Part shown: in pieces, positions 25,933-39,664 of the stretch
How the letters are laid out: each line of letters begins with the position of its first letter
How positions within the stretch are numbered: position 1 is the stretch's first letter
Source: Vespa crabro
Lineage: Eukaryota > Arthropoda > Insecta > Hymenoptera > Vespidae
Assembly (NCBI RefSeq): GCF_910589235.1
Contig: NC_060955.1
Coordinates: forward strand, 5,741,694 to 5,805,693
Reading direction: 5' to 3'
Length of the DNA stretch: 64,000 nucleotides
Position numbers and translations under genes: made by a program
Notes under the pieces: model-generated
Databases searched by the model: none
The model's input: the letters and a program-made list of their open reading frames with translations, nothing else
What the model was told of the DNA's origin: nothing

Positions 25933-25974
25933 ATTCATTTTAATTAGTATGATATTCATTTTAATTAGTATGAT
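25933..25974. repeat. 21-base direct tandem duplication
   Basis: Two exact adjacent copies of a 21-base AT-rich unit beginning ATTCATTTTAATTAG. Confidence 0.95.
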
Positions 25975-26248
25975 ACGTTGATATATAAAAAAAAAAGAAA
26001 TTAATTTTATAATATTATTCTTAATATTATTTGTTGATATAAAAAATACTTATCCGTTGGTCAGATGGCAGTTGTGTTTTACGTGGTAAGTGCTGCCAGT
26101 TGGTAGAATTTTAAAGTCTTAGGTGGGATAACGTTGTCGTTAGTTTCGTTTTGTCCATGTTTGGATGTCCTAAAAAAAGTACGCTCGGTGTTAACTGATC
26201 AGTTTTTTTTGAGATACACTAGTGTGATTATTAAATTAAGATTTAAAC

Positions 26249-26453
26249 ATGTCAGAAATATCGTTATCTGATGGATCTCAAATGCAACAAATCGATATTT
26301 CCAATTTAAATTTCCAACAATTAGTGCACTTGAAACAACAAATGGATCAAGAACTTAACGTCTTTCAAGATTCTTTGCACAAATTGAAACTCGCACAAAG
26401 TAGATTCCTAGAGTCTGGATCGTGTTTGGAAAAAATTACACCTAAAGTCCAAG
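26249..26453 (+). CDS. PFDN5: PFDN5 coding exon 1
   Basis: Encodes residues 1-68, the N-terminal coiled-coil helix, ending in phase 1 at a GTCAGT donor. Reading on through the intron would add 13 codons and a stop, giving a truncated protein. Confidence 0.93.
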
Positions 26454-26966
26454 GTCAGTGCTTAAAATATTATCCTTTAATAATGATTAATTAATTGTAT
26501 ATAATTCCTTTTTGTAGAATGTACTTTTATAGGTTAGGAAATTTTTCCATTCAAAATTTTTCCATATCCCTTTATTCCAATTAAAGTTTCATAGGTTTTT
26601 TCTACTTTAAAAATCACGTTATTAAGAAAAACTAGAAGAACTAAATAAATACTCCTTATAATGAACATATTTTGCATTAATAATCATTTTTTTTATTATG
26701 TATTTATAGGAAAGGAAATACTTGTTCCACTTACCGGATCAATGTATGTTACTGGAAAGCTCGCAAACACAAATAATGTATTAGTTGATATAGGGACTGG
26801 TTATTATGCACAAAAGAGCATACAGGATGCAAAGGAATATTTCAAGGGAAGAGTCGAATATGTTACAGAACAAATGGAAAAGATTCAGCAAGTTGGTTTA
26901 GAGAAAAGTAAAATTAGAGATGCAACAGTGAGCATAATTCAGATGAAAATTCAGAATCCAATGTAA
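26249..26966 (+). CDS. PFDN5: Prefoldin subunit 5 (two coding exons)
   Basis: An alpha-type subunit of the hexameric prefoldin (GimC) chaperone, which captures nascent actin and tubulin in the cytosol and passes them to the CCT/TRiC chaperonin. Coding exons are 26249-26453 and 26710-26966, joined in phase 1 across a 256-base intron (GTCAGT donor, TTTATAG acceptor). The product is 153 residues; human PFDN5 is about 154. An N-terminal helix (about 14-55) and a C-terminal helix (about 104-148) flank a central beta region holding the family signatures LVPLTGSMYV (73-82) and VLVDIGTGYY (92-101); the first C-terminal helix turns include EQMEKIQ. The start is the first ATG after an in-frame TAA at 26237-26239. 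The C-terminus is shorter and less Ala-rich than the vertebrate one. Complete, no defects seen. Confidence 0.95.
26710..26966 (+). CDS. PFDN5: PFDN5 coding exon 2
   Basis: Encodes residues 69-153 (completing Gly69), the beta-hairpin region and the C-terminal helix, after the acceptor TTTATAG at 26703-26709. TAA stop at 26964-26966. Confidence 0.94.
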
Positions 26967-27000
26967 AAAGAAATCACAAAGCATACATAGGCTGAATGAT

Positions 27001-27006
27001 AATAAA
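27001..27006 (+). terminator. PFDN5 polyadenylation signal
   Basis: AATAAA (overlapping a second AATAAA at 27005) lies 35 bases after the stop and is followed by a T/G-rich stretch, as expected for a compact housekeeping gene. Confidence 0.7.
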
Positions 27007-27960
27007 TAAATGTTTTGTTTCTGTTACAAATTTTTCAAAATTTTCAAAATTTCTATTAATTTATATTTCATTATACATTAAGAAACACAACAACATTTAG
27101 AGCTCCTGTAATATTAAGTTTCTTTGTAAGCTTCATATCACTGTCTGCCAATTTAAATATATTCTCATTCACTTGATCATAATTGTAATTATTATTTCTA
27201 TGTAGATATAATTCTTGTCTTATATATTTTCACTATTATATATCACTTGTGCAGTAACTAATTTACTTTATCTTTTACAAGATAATTATTTTATACTTTA
27301 CCTTTCTGTGATCCACACAAATAAATATGGTAATAATAAAAATAACTGTACTTTTTCAAATAAATAAATTATTTTCCTTTTCTATTCCTTGATATTATTC
27401 ATGACAGATACATCATAGCTTATACAGAACAAGTTACATATATAGAGAAATCGGGTATAACATAGGAAAGATGAAACAGCGAAGTAACGAAGGTGAATCA
27501 TTTATTCATTTTTCATTGAAATAAAACCTCGTTTATGAACGATAACAGTTTTTGCCCTACAAACGTGATGGGTCACATTGTATTGGCTACAACGGTACAG
27601 AGAAGGTATCAAAATCATTGTCGGAGGATAAAAAACATCATATAATGTGTTCGAAAAAAGTTTTCGTTATTTTAGCGCGACGTATCGTCGATCCTAATAT
27701 ATTATAATACGACACATTATTCGGATTACAAAGTCGTCTCATGTGACGACGAGATGACGCATGTCGCATACACGTAGATATTTTACTAAATTTTTTTTAT
27801 CCTATTTACACGAATAACATACGTTCGATACTTATTTTAACGAAAAACTCTCTCTCTCTCTCTCGCCTCTTTTTCTCTCTTTCTTTCCTTCTTTTTCTCT
27901 CTTTTCTCTGTTTTTCTTTTCTCCTCCTCATATTAATATTTTCGAAATTTTACAAACAAT
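27007..27960. other. Convergent intergenic region between PFDN5 and Beat
   Basis: The 3' ends of PFDN5 (plus) and Beat (minus) face each other across about 950 bases. It contains a CT-rich run (27848-27909) just beyond the Beat 3' end and no coding sequence that I can support. Confidence 0.7.
27848..27909. repeat. CT-rich simple repeat
   Basis: Imperfect CT/T run downstream of the Beat 3' end. Confidence 0.88.
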
Positions 27961-27966
27961 TTTATT
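27961..27966 (-). terminator. Possible Beat polyadenylation signal
   Basis: Read on the minus strand this is AATAAA, about 54 bases past the Beat stop codon. Other minus-strand signals further on are possible. Confidence 0.5.
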
Positions 27967-28019
27967 CTCTTCCTCTCCGACACAGTAGTATGCATAAATC
28001 CAGTCGATGTTCACAGATG

Positions 28020-28096
28020 TTATCTCAGATTGCACAGCAGCAAGGTAGCCAGTACACCTGTGCAAAACCACTCCTCAACGCGTCTTGCTGCATTAC
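28020..28096 (-). CDS. Beat exon 6 (C-terminal hydrophobic tail)
   Basis: After a TTGTTTTAG acceptor, the exon completes Gly263 and encodes 24 further residues, with a basic/acidic spacer RRVEEW then a hydrophobic run ending NLR, and TAA at 28022-28020. It is consistent with membrane attachment. It is short, so it is the least certain coding exon together with the first. Confidence 0.72.
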
Positions 28097-31000
28097 CTAA
28101 AACAAAAAGATATCAAATGTAAATGGTAGTAGATATACACGACAAAGTCTACTGCAATAACGAATCATTGCTATAAGACCACATTTATTTTTTTTTCCAT
28201 CTCTAAGGTCATACAGATTGATTTATAATCGAGTAGTAACCAGTATCTATAGAACATAATCGTATTAGGAGCGATCCATTAATATTATAACGATTAACAT
28301 TACCGTACCGATGTAAGAAGATTCACGAGTTCCCAGTACGGAAGCCAATATCGGTCGTTCCTCCTTTAAAAGGACTTCGGCCTTCTTTTGATAAAGATGA
28401 AAGACATTGGCGTTACAAACGACTTGTAGTTTGCCATTGCTGAAGGTATTCGAAGCAATCTCAAAGTCCAAGCCTGCTATAGCCATGTGATGATTGTCGA
28501 TGAATTTGTCCGTGATGTTCATTATGAAGGACGAGTTTACCTTTGATAGAAATGCGTATAGATATCAGTTAAAATCAGATAAAGATAAATTCATATAGTA
28601 ATAGCGAGAAACTAATTGGTTGAAAATTTAATGATATGATACCATCTTCTTATTATCATCGTAAGTCTTATGATCGAGAAATGAGGATAATGAAGGAAGA
28701 AGAACGGAAAATTATCCTTACTACTTCCTGCCACTCGTTTACACAATAACGCCTCTTTCAAGAATCGTAAATAATTTGCAATGCATTTGGTTAATAATAT
28801 TTATCGAATTCTTAAAGCAGCCATAAAATGCTTCAGATTACTCTGTTGCATCGAAATGGAAGTCCCGGATTAAATGAAGTCTGTCAGAATCCATTGATAT
28901 GGTGCATCACGTACGGCCAGTTTATAATTTTCTGAATGGTATCGCGCGGGCTTTGCTTTGCGCGGCTTTGCTTTGCTATAATAGTTCTTTTTTTTTTTTT
29001 AATCCATTCAAATATCACAAAAGCCTTCGTTGATATTTTCGATCGAAGTTCTATGGTATATATACACGAGAAATACTCATTGTAATTTGCAACTTCGTAA
29101 TTTAATATCCGTGAACGTTAATGCCTCGACGATTATCTTTGAACAAGTGGGGCGACTAAAAACTTTTTAATTAATACTTATCATTATTCTTTTTATACCT
29201 TTGGTATTTGACTTTCGTTCTCGTATATATCTCGATACGAAAAATGCGAAAGACGCGTACACGCTTGGAAAAGTAAAATCGAATCGGATACGATTTTCAC
29301 GATGGCATTCTCTATCGTAAAATTCTTTTTTATTCTCTTGAATACGTACGGTACTCCACCGACATCGCCTTTATATAGGCATACTTCACATTGAAACGCA
29401 CTTTATACGAGACTTTGGAAACATTCGATTCGACGTAAAATTCACGAGCGACTATAAAAGTTCCACTCTAGAAATGCAATGCTCGTAGAAAAGAGACTCA
29501 CGTACAGAAGCCTCATAATAACGTCTGAATATGATCGTAAGCTGATTTTTTTCTCTGATTCTCTATATGACTATAATAATATAGTACGATTTTTAATTTA
29601 GCGAGATCTTAGATGAATTTCTTTTTAAAAAATTTCTTGCTATAAAATATATGTAATATTTCAAATTATGAAAGGATCGTCTTCGTAAAAGTAATTACAT
29701 TTATATAGTATATAGTAATTAAATTTATATAACACGTAAGATTTGTTCGATGCGCTAAAATCAATCTTAAAACAAATCTTTAAAATTAATTCTATAGTTA
29801 ACACTTAGATTCAACTTTTGATATAAATATAAATAAATCACGTATTTGCATTTGTCTTTCCGTTAACAAGGCGTGTCTTAAGGTATCGAATATATGAAAA
29901 AAATTATTTTTTCGATAAAAATTAAAGACGATTTATTAAAACGAACGCGTAATGGATATCATCACGGCGATAAAAAATCGAATATTATACGATTTTGTAC
30001 GGATTGAGAGAGAAAAAATTATACGTCGTATGATCCGATCGCATTCATTTTTATTTCCTATTAATTAGCGTTTAATCAACGTTCAATGAATATCGTATTG
30101 TCAAGCAGTTTTATCAGAAACCAACAAAGAAATAATGGATTTACGTCTACACGAATAACTCGACAACGTGATACGAATTTATTTCCCGTTCACTTTTGTA
30201 ATTTTCAAATTCGTGCCTGTATAAATCCGCATTAAAATTCAACGTGCCTCAACCTCGATCCACTTTTATCTAGCCATTAAATTAAAAGCTTCATATATTT
30301 AGCGCCGGGTGAACATAATAGAGTGATAAAGCGTATCAATGAATAATTAACGCGGCTGGTAAGGGGTGCGGCTAAATCGATCGAATAGGAAGTTTTAAAA
30401 GAGTATGAGAGATTGGCTATTTATGCTCGTTGAAAAATATCGTTAAAAAAGTTGACGTAATCGAAACCGATTGTCGTCGTTACCAACCTGATTTCCATTG
30501 ACGGTCCACGTTATATTGGCTGGAGGATTTCCTGAAGGTACGGTACAGTTGCCTCTTACTGTGTCACCGACCGCGTATCTTTGTTTCTCTACGTTCACTT
30601 CCGGATCACCTTTTGGGAGACCTAAAATTCAAAGAGCGTTCATCATAACGGGTATCGAGCATCGCCAATAGTAGAAGAAACTTTTTGTTAGCTATAACGA
30701 CTTTCTACATCTTTGACTATTGTTACGTTTCTATTCTTCTCCGTCATTTCCTCTTTTTTATTTTTCCTTCTCTTTCGTTCGTTCCCGGTAGCGACAAAAA
30801 GCGAGTCGGTACTAATAAGGTGTCGCGACGAAGTCGCTGGGTCAGGATTATTGTTCGCCGCGTTGAAAAGCAATCCTTATAGAAAAATTCGAACGATGCT
30901 TTTTACGGCACTTAATGACTTTAAGGACAGCCACGGAGAAACGTAACGAGAACTTTCACGGTTTCCTTGACGCAATACTTCGAAATTGTTCGTCATTGAT

Positions 31001-31278
31001 ATTGAAAGAGGTTCGATGGAATTCGAGAAAGAAAGAGACAAAAAGAAGGGGAGAGGAAAGGGTAGAACTTGGATTACCTTTACATCGTCGCGTAGCATGA
31101 AACTCATCGAAATGTCAGAGGACCGAAGATTGAAAATGAAAATCGATTCCGCGATATATCGTTTGACGTTACAAGCTCTTCTCCATGGTCGGAGCAACGC
31201 ACACGTGACTAATAAATTATATGCGAACAGGCAAAAGAATCGTTATAGTAAGCACCGTGAAAGGCAGTAAATTCTCTT

Positions 31279-31320
<42 letters not shown>

Positions 31321-33093
31321 GCTCTTTCTCTTTCTTTTTCATTCTCTCAAAGCGAAATGTATCGAGTGCACGGCGATCCAGTAAACTGTCCGAGAATTGT
31401 TTCGCTTCTCATGCACGACTTCCGCCTCGACCAACCGGTCCTTTCTCGCGATCCTTCCAACTTTCAAGGACACAGCTACGAAGGATATTATCATTTCCAA
31501 CGCGTCGCAAATCTCAATATTGCTTCGTGAGAATGCGCCAAAGGGGATACAAAAGCTTTGATATTAAGAAATAAAAGAATCTGAAGAAAAATGAGAGGGG
31601 GGAGGGTTACCTCGACGATTGCTCGATCTGCAAGATCGAGCTTTTACGAGAGATCCGTGATCGGAAAGAAGAGACGATCACCTCGGCCCTTCAAAGAAGG
31701 ATAGCTACTTGTACTTGCCCGTCGTTAGGTCGACGTTCGCCGAGATACACGAGAAGAGCTATGGGAACGAACTTACCGATTCTTGCCTTTCTTCTCTGTC
31801 CTTCTCTCCTTGCTACATTCTATCTCTTTCTTCTCCTGTTTGTCAACCTTTTCTCGCCTAACTGCGTTTTAATTGATCGCGATTACGGTGACAATGCCGC
31901 TCGCCATGTAGTATAATTAATGGCGGTAATGAAAGGCACACGTGAAACCGTTAAAAGACGGATCTTTACGAGGAAGAAGAGAAAAAGAGAGAAAAATCAA
32001 AATAACGGCGAGCAAGTCTTCCTTTCGATTATTCTTATAGACCACCACGTAGGAGAATGTTAACGACTCGCGAAAGAGTTTTAATTGAATTTTTACGATG
32101 TCGTTCGTTGAGAGAAAGATGAATTGCGTTGAAGGAAGAGAGAATAATTGAGAAAGTGAAAGAACTGTTTCTCCCAATCCCCCCTCCCTCTCCTAAGTTC
32201 TCATCGAAAAAGTTTCGAGTTTTTATATTATTTGGTTAAAGAGTAATTATCAAAGGAGTTGAATTCGATTAATTAATTCAGTGTTGAAAATAAAAAATCG
32301 GAGAACGACAGATAAGTACGCGCACAAACGAACGAAACATCAAATGCACTCGATAGTTGCTCCTTTTTTCATTCGTATTTCCTCTTTCCTTTTTTCCTTC
32401 GTACATATTGGACACTCTTGAAATTTGGTATACGCTCCGCGGTTACCTCTCATCAGATACGTTTCTGACGATACTCACTGGCCACGTGCATGTAATCAAA
32501 AACCATTAGGGTATTAAAGGACGGAAAGTCCTCGGAAACTTCGCAACGATATTTTCCGGAATTACTCGGCTGGACATCCTTCAGAATCACGTAGTTGGCG
32601 TTGCTCCGATTCGTCTGAAACATCGATCAGTACAAAATTGAAAACACATGTATCTATCGGTACCTGAGGACAATTTTTTATCAAAGAGACAAAATAACGG
32701 ACGAAATAACAATGCAAATGAAAGAGAAAGAGAAATAGATAGATAGAGAAAGAGGGAGAGGGAGAGAGAGAGAGAGAGAGGGTAAAAAGAGAAAGTAACG
32801 TTGGTTGAAATTTTCAGTTAATTTAACAGGAGAGACCACGGGATTGACCGAGCGAGCACAACCGGCAAGTGCCATTTATTGCAAATCGATCGCACTTACT
32901 CGTCCGCTTTGACATCCTCGCGGCGTTCGCTCGTCCGCGACAAACAATAGCTCGCAACAACGATTAATTATATGTTGCCGGTGGCAGAACGCGATATAAA
33001 TCACACAATCAATTTTCCTCCCGCTCTCATGGCTTGGTCTTGGCACGTACACCAATCGTAAGCCGTTTGAGAGGACTGATCCTCGTCTATCCC

Positions 33094-33146
<53 letters not shown>

Positions 33147-36100
33147 ACGCGCGCGCTTATGTTACGTACGTAATGTCTTCCCTTTTGCTTCTTTCCCATC
33201 GACTAGAACCAAAAGTATGTATTCCATGGAGACGATTTAAAGTTGAAAAGCTTTTGCTACTTCTATTGATACGCCGTAGCGACGAGATTTCCACCTGATT
33301 CCGTTCGAATACGCTTACTACGTTTTACGAACTTTCGACGTTCGCGTTATTTTCGTTTTACCCTCGTAAAACTGTAGGATAAAGTTTCGTGCCAGCATCG
33401 AACGAAACACTCACAGTGATATATTCGTTTAACAAAATAGCACGAATTCATGGGGAATATTTGTCTTTTTAGTTTCTCTCTCCCTATACTATCTATACGA
33501 ATGTAGTATGTACGACGGCTCTTCCAATGCGTACCGCGATTTATCGAGTCGAGGGTGGCCGCACGTTGAGTAGGTTCTTTCCACTGGTAAAATCTAATTG
33601 GAAAAGCATTGCATGAGCGAAAGAGAAAAAGTAAGTAAATAGCAACAGACGGCAAACCCGTGTTTCCTGCAAAGGTTTTAAACTGTTTTTAACTCAGCAT
33701 TGTTTGTTTGTTATTGTGTCGTATGTTTACCTCGATTCCGTATAAACGATTAATCTAATTCAACACGCGTAACACACGCAATAGATTGTAATCTTATTAT
33801 TACCTAATTCTCTATATGATATAGATTTTTGAATTTTTCGCTTTTATGTTTCACGAAGAATTTTATCTAGGAAGAAAGATTATGTTAGCTCTTTATAAAT
33901 GAAAATCAAATGTCGAAAGAACACTGAGAGGAACATTTTGAAATAATTACTTAGCTTTTCGTTTCGTTGAAAAGACTCTCGTTAATACGTTGCCCGTACG
34001 TTGTCATCGTTGTTCTCGTCATCGTCGTTGTTGACGTCGTACCGTTGGAACAATCAATTAAACGTATAGAGAAGTTGAGCGAGTCTTTACACGAGAATGT
34101 GAGACAAAAGAAAGTTTGATGTTCGATGAAATTCATTAGAATATAATCTGACAGTTTTCCTTGAGTCATAATTATTATTCATCGGGTTTAAATATAAGAC
34201 GTGATTTGTCGACGCAACTTTCGACCAACTTTATTATTGTGTTTTAATAACCAGAACGCCCATCATAAAAAATAGTTTCTATCGTACCTACATATCGTAC
34301 CTATATATACCTATATATATATATCTTGCATATTAATTACACTAATTACCGTCGAATTTAGTTCTGTTATTAGCTAAATATTGATCATTATAGATACACC
34401 TAACCACAAACATACGATCAATATAATCTAATCTCTCTCGCTTTCATGAAAATGTCGACGTTATAAAATTTTTACCACAACTTTAGCACCGAGATCTCCA
34501 AAAACTTCGATTGGTGGATCCTCTTTCGGAACGTATCGAAAAAATTCCTGTCCCTTGTACCATTTCACCGCGTAGAGAATGTCCGTTTCCAGATCGTATC
34601 TGCAGCTCATGTTGACCGTCGTGCCAGCTGCGACTGCTAGCGGTAAATCGATCGACACATTTGTCAAACCACGAACACCTGAAAATGAAAAGCGACGAGT
34701 TCTCAATAAAGAAATGTATAACATTTATTGTACAAGCATGACTTTTTCGTAAGAAAATTCGAAGACAAAGTTTTTCAAACGAAAAGAACCTTAGCATAAA
34801 AGTTAACGTCGAGTAGAATCTGACTCGCGCTTGAAAAACCAACTTGCCCTGACGTATTTAGCCGACGATAAGTTAAATGGACGGACAGGTGCTTAAACAA
34901 CTTTACGCGTAATCCTGACAATGTCAGCATCTGCGCGTAGGCGTTCTAAGGATTACTTTTTTTTTACAAGAGTAATGCAAGTCACCTAGACGAAAATAAA
35001 AGAGGTAGTACGTGCAGCAACATAAGCGTCAATGTTTTACTTATTTTTCATTGAATCTAATACTTTGATTAGTTTCGGGAATATTTTTTATTACAAAAAA
35101 AATTGTAAAAAAAGAATTTTAAAAAATATAACAAATCTCTCCCACATGAGATACCAAGAGATACGAAATTTTACTTTTTTACCCTTTTGCAAAGGCAAAG
35201 GATAAAAATATCATTTGATTGTGAGATTGTGCAAGCTTTCATCGGTAGCCACGCCAATGAGAAAGAACGCGTGCAACGAAGATGCGAGAATGTGGTTGAA
35301 TACCAAGTACTTTCTTATCGGCTATTACGATGTGAAAATTCGTATCTCTCGGCGTTTTCCTTACGAACAGAACGTGGAAAAATCTCTTCAACATACAGCT
35401 TCCTCCTGTTCATGGATCGTGGATTTCACAAAATCGATATACGAAAGCAGGACCTACGAGGACAGGATAAACAGGATCTGCGTGGATTTAATTGTTAATG
35501 AAGCCTCACTTTTCTTTTTATCTCTCACTCACTCATTCTGAGATACCTATATTTTTGAACGTTCAGTTATTCAGAGTATTAACAACTCGACGGTTTTCGA
35601 TAGCGATCAAACGACAGCCGGATAATTAACGTCGTCGAATAATTTATTGAATAATCCAGCAAACGGAATGCCGTAAATCTACGGGCGGAGCCGTCAGTGT
35701 GCTCGAATATCGACAGATATGAGAGAAGCTTTCGATCTTCGCCCATCAACTTAATACTATTACCGTATTTCGTGCAATAGCGCGGTGGATTTATTAGCAT
35801 CGTTAGTCCGACTTTGCGTATATGTCGGATTTGTTTCACCGATAAATCTCTTTATTTAATTAATTTTTATAGAAAGTAAAATTCAAGCCAATGACATGCG
35901 TACATTCACGTCTTTTCGACTCGTTCCTTTCTATTCTTTTTTCTTTTTTTTTTTTTTTTTTTATTTATTTTTATTGACGAAAATCGAATATTAACGAAAT
36001 CGATAGGATCAACATTGATACTACGTTTCCACGGTGGAGGGTAGACGGTGAGGGACCAGAGGTTGACGAAGTGAAGTTCGAGGCCGAAGAAAATTAGAAT

Positions 36101-37823
36101 AATGGTGAGTGCCTAATTAGAAGATACTTCTCGTTAATTGGGACGTCCGACGTCGGTGAGTTTCAGTATCGCCTTTACGCGTAAGTATAGTCGGTCGTTT
36201 CGAAGCGAGGACGTAGGCCGGCTGCCGGATAGCTCGTTTCGCAGATCGTACCATCGAGATTTAAATACCTTCGCCTTCGCTAATCACCGCGCTAATCCTT
36301 AATTACCGCGTTTGCTTGGCCGCTTGCAGAAGCGCGAGCATAGTTGAGGATCGTGCGATTGTTATTCGCATCGTGGCTTAGCGAAGCACACCTTCCGTTT
36401 TTGGAAGGCGAAACCTTACCATAAATAACACCAGGGGCCAGACAATGCCAGCGCATAAACTACCTGGGTACATTCTACGTGCGCTCGCTCGTGCGCTCAC
36501 GCGTGCGTTACAACTACTCGCCCTTAAATTATCGCGAGAATAATAGGCCGCGAGATGTTAGATATGAAATGGTTCCACCTGTCTCCCCTCCCCCATGCTC
36601 TCACCCTACTTCTACCATCTCTTACAGATATAAATGTAGACGTTAAATAGAGATCGGAAGCGTTCCTTTATCTTCTCGCGAGACGACGTGATTGCGCACA
36701 AGGAGGGGGAGGGTTTATAATTGCAAAAAGGTTTTTGATTATAAGTATACGTTGGGTTGATTCATAAATAAACGTCATTATAAGTAAAAAGTTCATTCGA
36801 ATAAAACAATATTTATTTATAATCCAATTTAATGCATATATTGTTGTTTCTACTTCATTTTCTTATAATCTTCTATCCCATTGATTTTCTCTTCTCTATG
36901 ACTATTTCTTTTAATCAATTTTATGATATTATTACGAATGAAAAATCGAATGAAAAATAATATTGCGTTTCCATTATGATTTTTATAATATTTTATTGTA
37001 TATGAAACTGTATTATTCTCTTTGTAGGTATTTACGTTTGAAATAACATTATATTCGTTAAATACTTAAATGAGGACAATACCTCTTAAAAGTTCTGTGT
37101 CACATAGGTCTAAGAGAAGACGAATGCAGAGAGAAGGAGTTAATGGAAGGAAGCGTTCTGTTTTCTGTACAATAATCCTCGGGAAACGGTAAATCATGTT
37201 TCATCTTCAGGTTTACATCTTGTCTGCGCGACGGATTCTCTAGTAGTCTAGAGGAATATTTGAATAGTACTTCCACCCCGTATAAACACCGCAGGCATAT
37301 CCATTGCTTGGAATTCGCCGTGAGAGCGATAAATATCTCAAGGAAAACACACTCGACTAAGATTCATTTCACTTGTCTTGAAGCGGAAAACGATCGGTAA
37401 TAGAGGAATTGAAACTGAGATAGAAAACGTTTGTTGGTATTTGATATTGTCTCTTGTTGACTGCGCTGTAATTACAATACTATCAAGACAACGAAAAAAT
37501 TCTTTTGTTTTTCGTATTCAAACTTACAAGATATCCCGTGGAGCCTTAATCATGGCTTAATCACTTATATATTTGCAGAAGGAAAATTCAAAGTGGATGG
37601 GGTGTTCTAAAATGCCTTTCAACTATTATGCATATCCTTAGCAAAATCCCCTACGGCCGCGAAGCCGGAAAAGCCAAAGGCGTAAAGAGCCCGTACTCCG
37701 AAATGAGATCCCTTTCTTCCTTCGAAACTCAACTAAATGAAAAACTCTACTACAGCTCCGATCCCTAGAAGCTTTTATTATTTTCATGAAAAAGGAGAGA
37801 ATGAAAGAAATGAGAGGGGAGAG

Positions 37824-37883
<60 letters not shown>

Positions 37884-39390
37884 TAAAGACATTGAATATT
37901 CTTTTTACAAAGCTTTCACCTGGAATTCGATAGAGGCAACATTCTACTTGATTCATTCAAGTATCATCATCGACTTTTATTATTTTTCTCTTTTTTCTTG
38001 ATTTTATCTTATATCTATTTGTTCAAGATCAATTTTAGGAACTTATTAATAATTTTCATTTTTGATTTTGTTCGTGCGTTAATCATCAGAGATTCATGAA
38101 AGAAACGAGAAATTCGTGATATTCGTTAATTTTCTATCATATTTTTTATTCTCTCCTAGCAATATGTAGGTAAATAAACAAATGTGAATTAAAGGTACAT
38201 TCAGTCACTTGCAATGAAGCTCGCCCGAGGCGTACAATACGATTTTTTAATCTCACGAATGGAAATGTTAACGTCGACGCGTCGACGAACCAGTCACGTT
38301 GTGCCGAATACTCGTTCGCATTTAATTTCGAATGGAAATCGCGATATCACAGAGGTAGCTGATTAATATTCCTATCTCTTCAAAAGCTATCTCAGTTTCG
38401 TTTACTCCTTCTTCTTTTCTTTTTTTTTTCTTTTTTTTCCTTTTTATTTTTATCAAAATGAAGCTTCATCGTGGGAACTTCGTCGTGGTTCAAAAGAGCG
38501 ATCAGTCAGCGTGTTCACTGAAATAGAGAAGAAAAGAAATCGAAAGAATGAGAAGTAGGAAAATACTTTGGAAACGTTTTCGAACTTCTTTCATACGGTA
38601 AGGCAGGTATCTGTGAAACTTGATAACAAAACGTATAGCTAGCGTGATTCTGTATCAACGGCGTATAAGTAGTACGTAAGAAGAGTGAAAAAGATCCATT
38701 TCGGATTATAGAGAGGTCGCCGATCGATTCGGTCGAATGATGCTTCCTTAACGTCGTATAATCGAGTCCACGTTGCCGGCAGCCCGATCGTTCCTCCTCC
38801 TCCATTGAAATCTTTTACAATAGATCCACCGAGAAATCCTTTTCTTCGTCTTCTTTCTGTTACCGTTCGAAGAATTCCGGGATGTGTCGTTTTCCTTTGC
38901 GTTACGATATCCATGCTATGCTTCCGCCCGTTTCGGCTCATAAACCCTTTAACGGAGAAACTCCTCTGTAAATAATTAGCTCTTTGTAATAAGACTACCA
39001 TTCTCTCAAAATATATCTCAGAGTACCGTTTTCGAAGCGAAATTTGGAGTAAAACGTAAAAAGAAAAAAAAAACAAAAAAAAAAAAAAAAGAAAATATTT
39101 ACGTCCCTTCGAACCAAGAGAATCAAACAAAACAAATGAATCGCAAATATTCTGAATGAAAGCATTCGATCGATACGTAAAAATTGTCTCGTATGAATGA
39201 ACTTAGAGCACATATCGGCACGTAGATATTTACACGGAAATATGAGTTCTTGAGAATTTGCGAGATGATCGACTATGCTTGCGAGAAACCTCAACGGCGA
39301 AATCATGGACCAAGGAAAGAAGAATTACGAGGAGAATTCTTCGGATGATGAAATCTAGATTCGAGCTTTGCGGCCTCTGTGTCTGTCTTG

Positions 39391-39436
<46 letters not shown>

Positions 39437-39554
39437 CTCTTGACTATGTGGACGCTCGAGGAATTCGTTTCTCTCGGGGTCGCTCGAGACTCACCACTCG
39501 TCTTTCCACCGCTTGAACCGACTCCTTTTCCATGGTATACTTCCGCGAGAGTGA

Positions 39555-39624
<70 letters not shown>

Positions 39625-39633
39625 GAGAGAAAG

Positions 39634-39664
<31 letters not shown>

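Larger units (their letters stand above)
21441..26248. other. AT-rich intergenic region between mAChR-B and PFDN5
   Basis: No gene is seen apart from the doubtful minus-strand segment near 25.1 kb. It may include an extended receptor 3'UTR. Holds A-rich runs, (TA)n tracts and a 21-base direct repeat. The last 200 bases should contain the PFDN5 promoter; I see no clear TATA box at a fitting distance. Confidence 0.6.
32615..34475 (-). other. Beat intron 2
   Basis: Intron between the two Ig1 exons, with GA and CT microsatellites at 32721-32781 and 33093-33145. No internal gene is seen. Confidence 0.75.
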
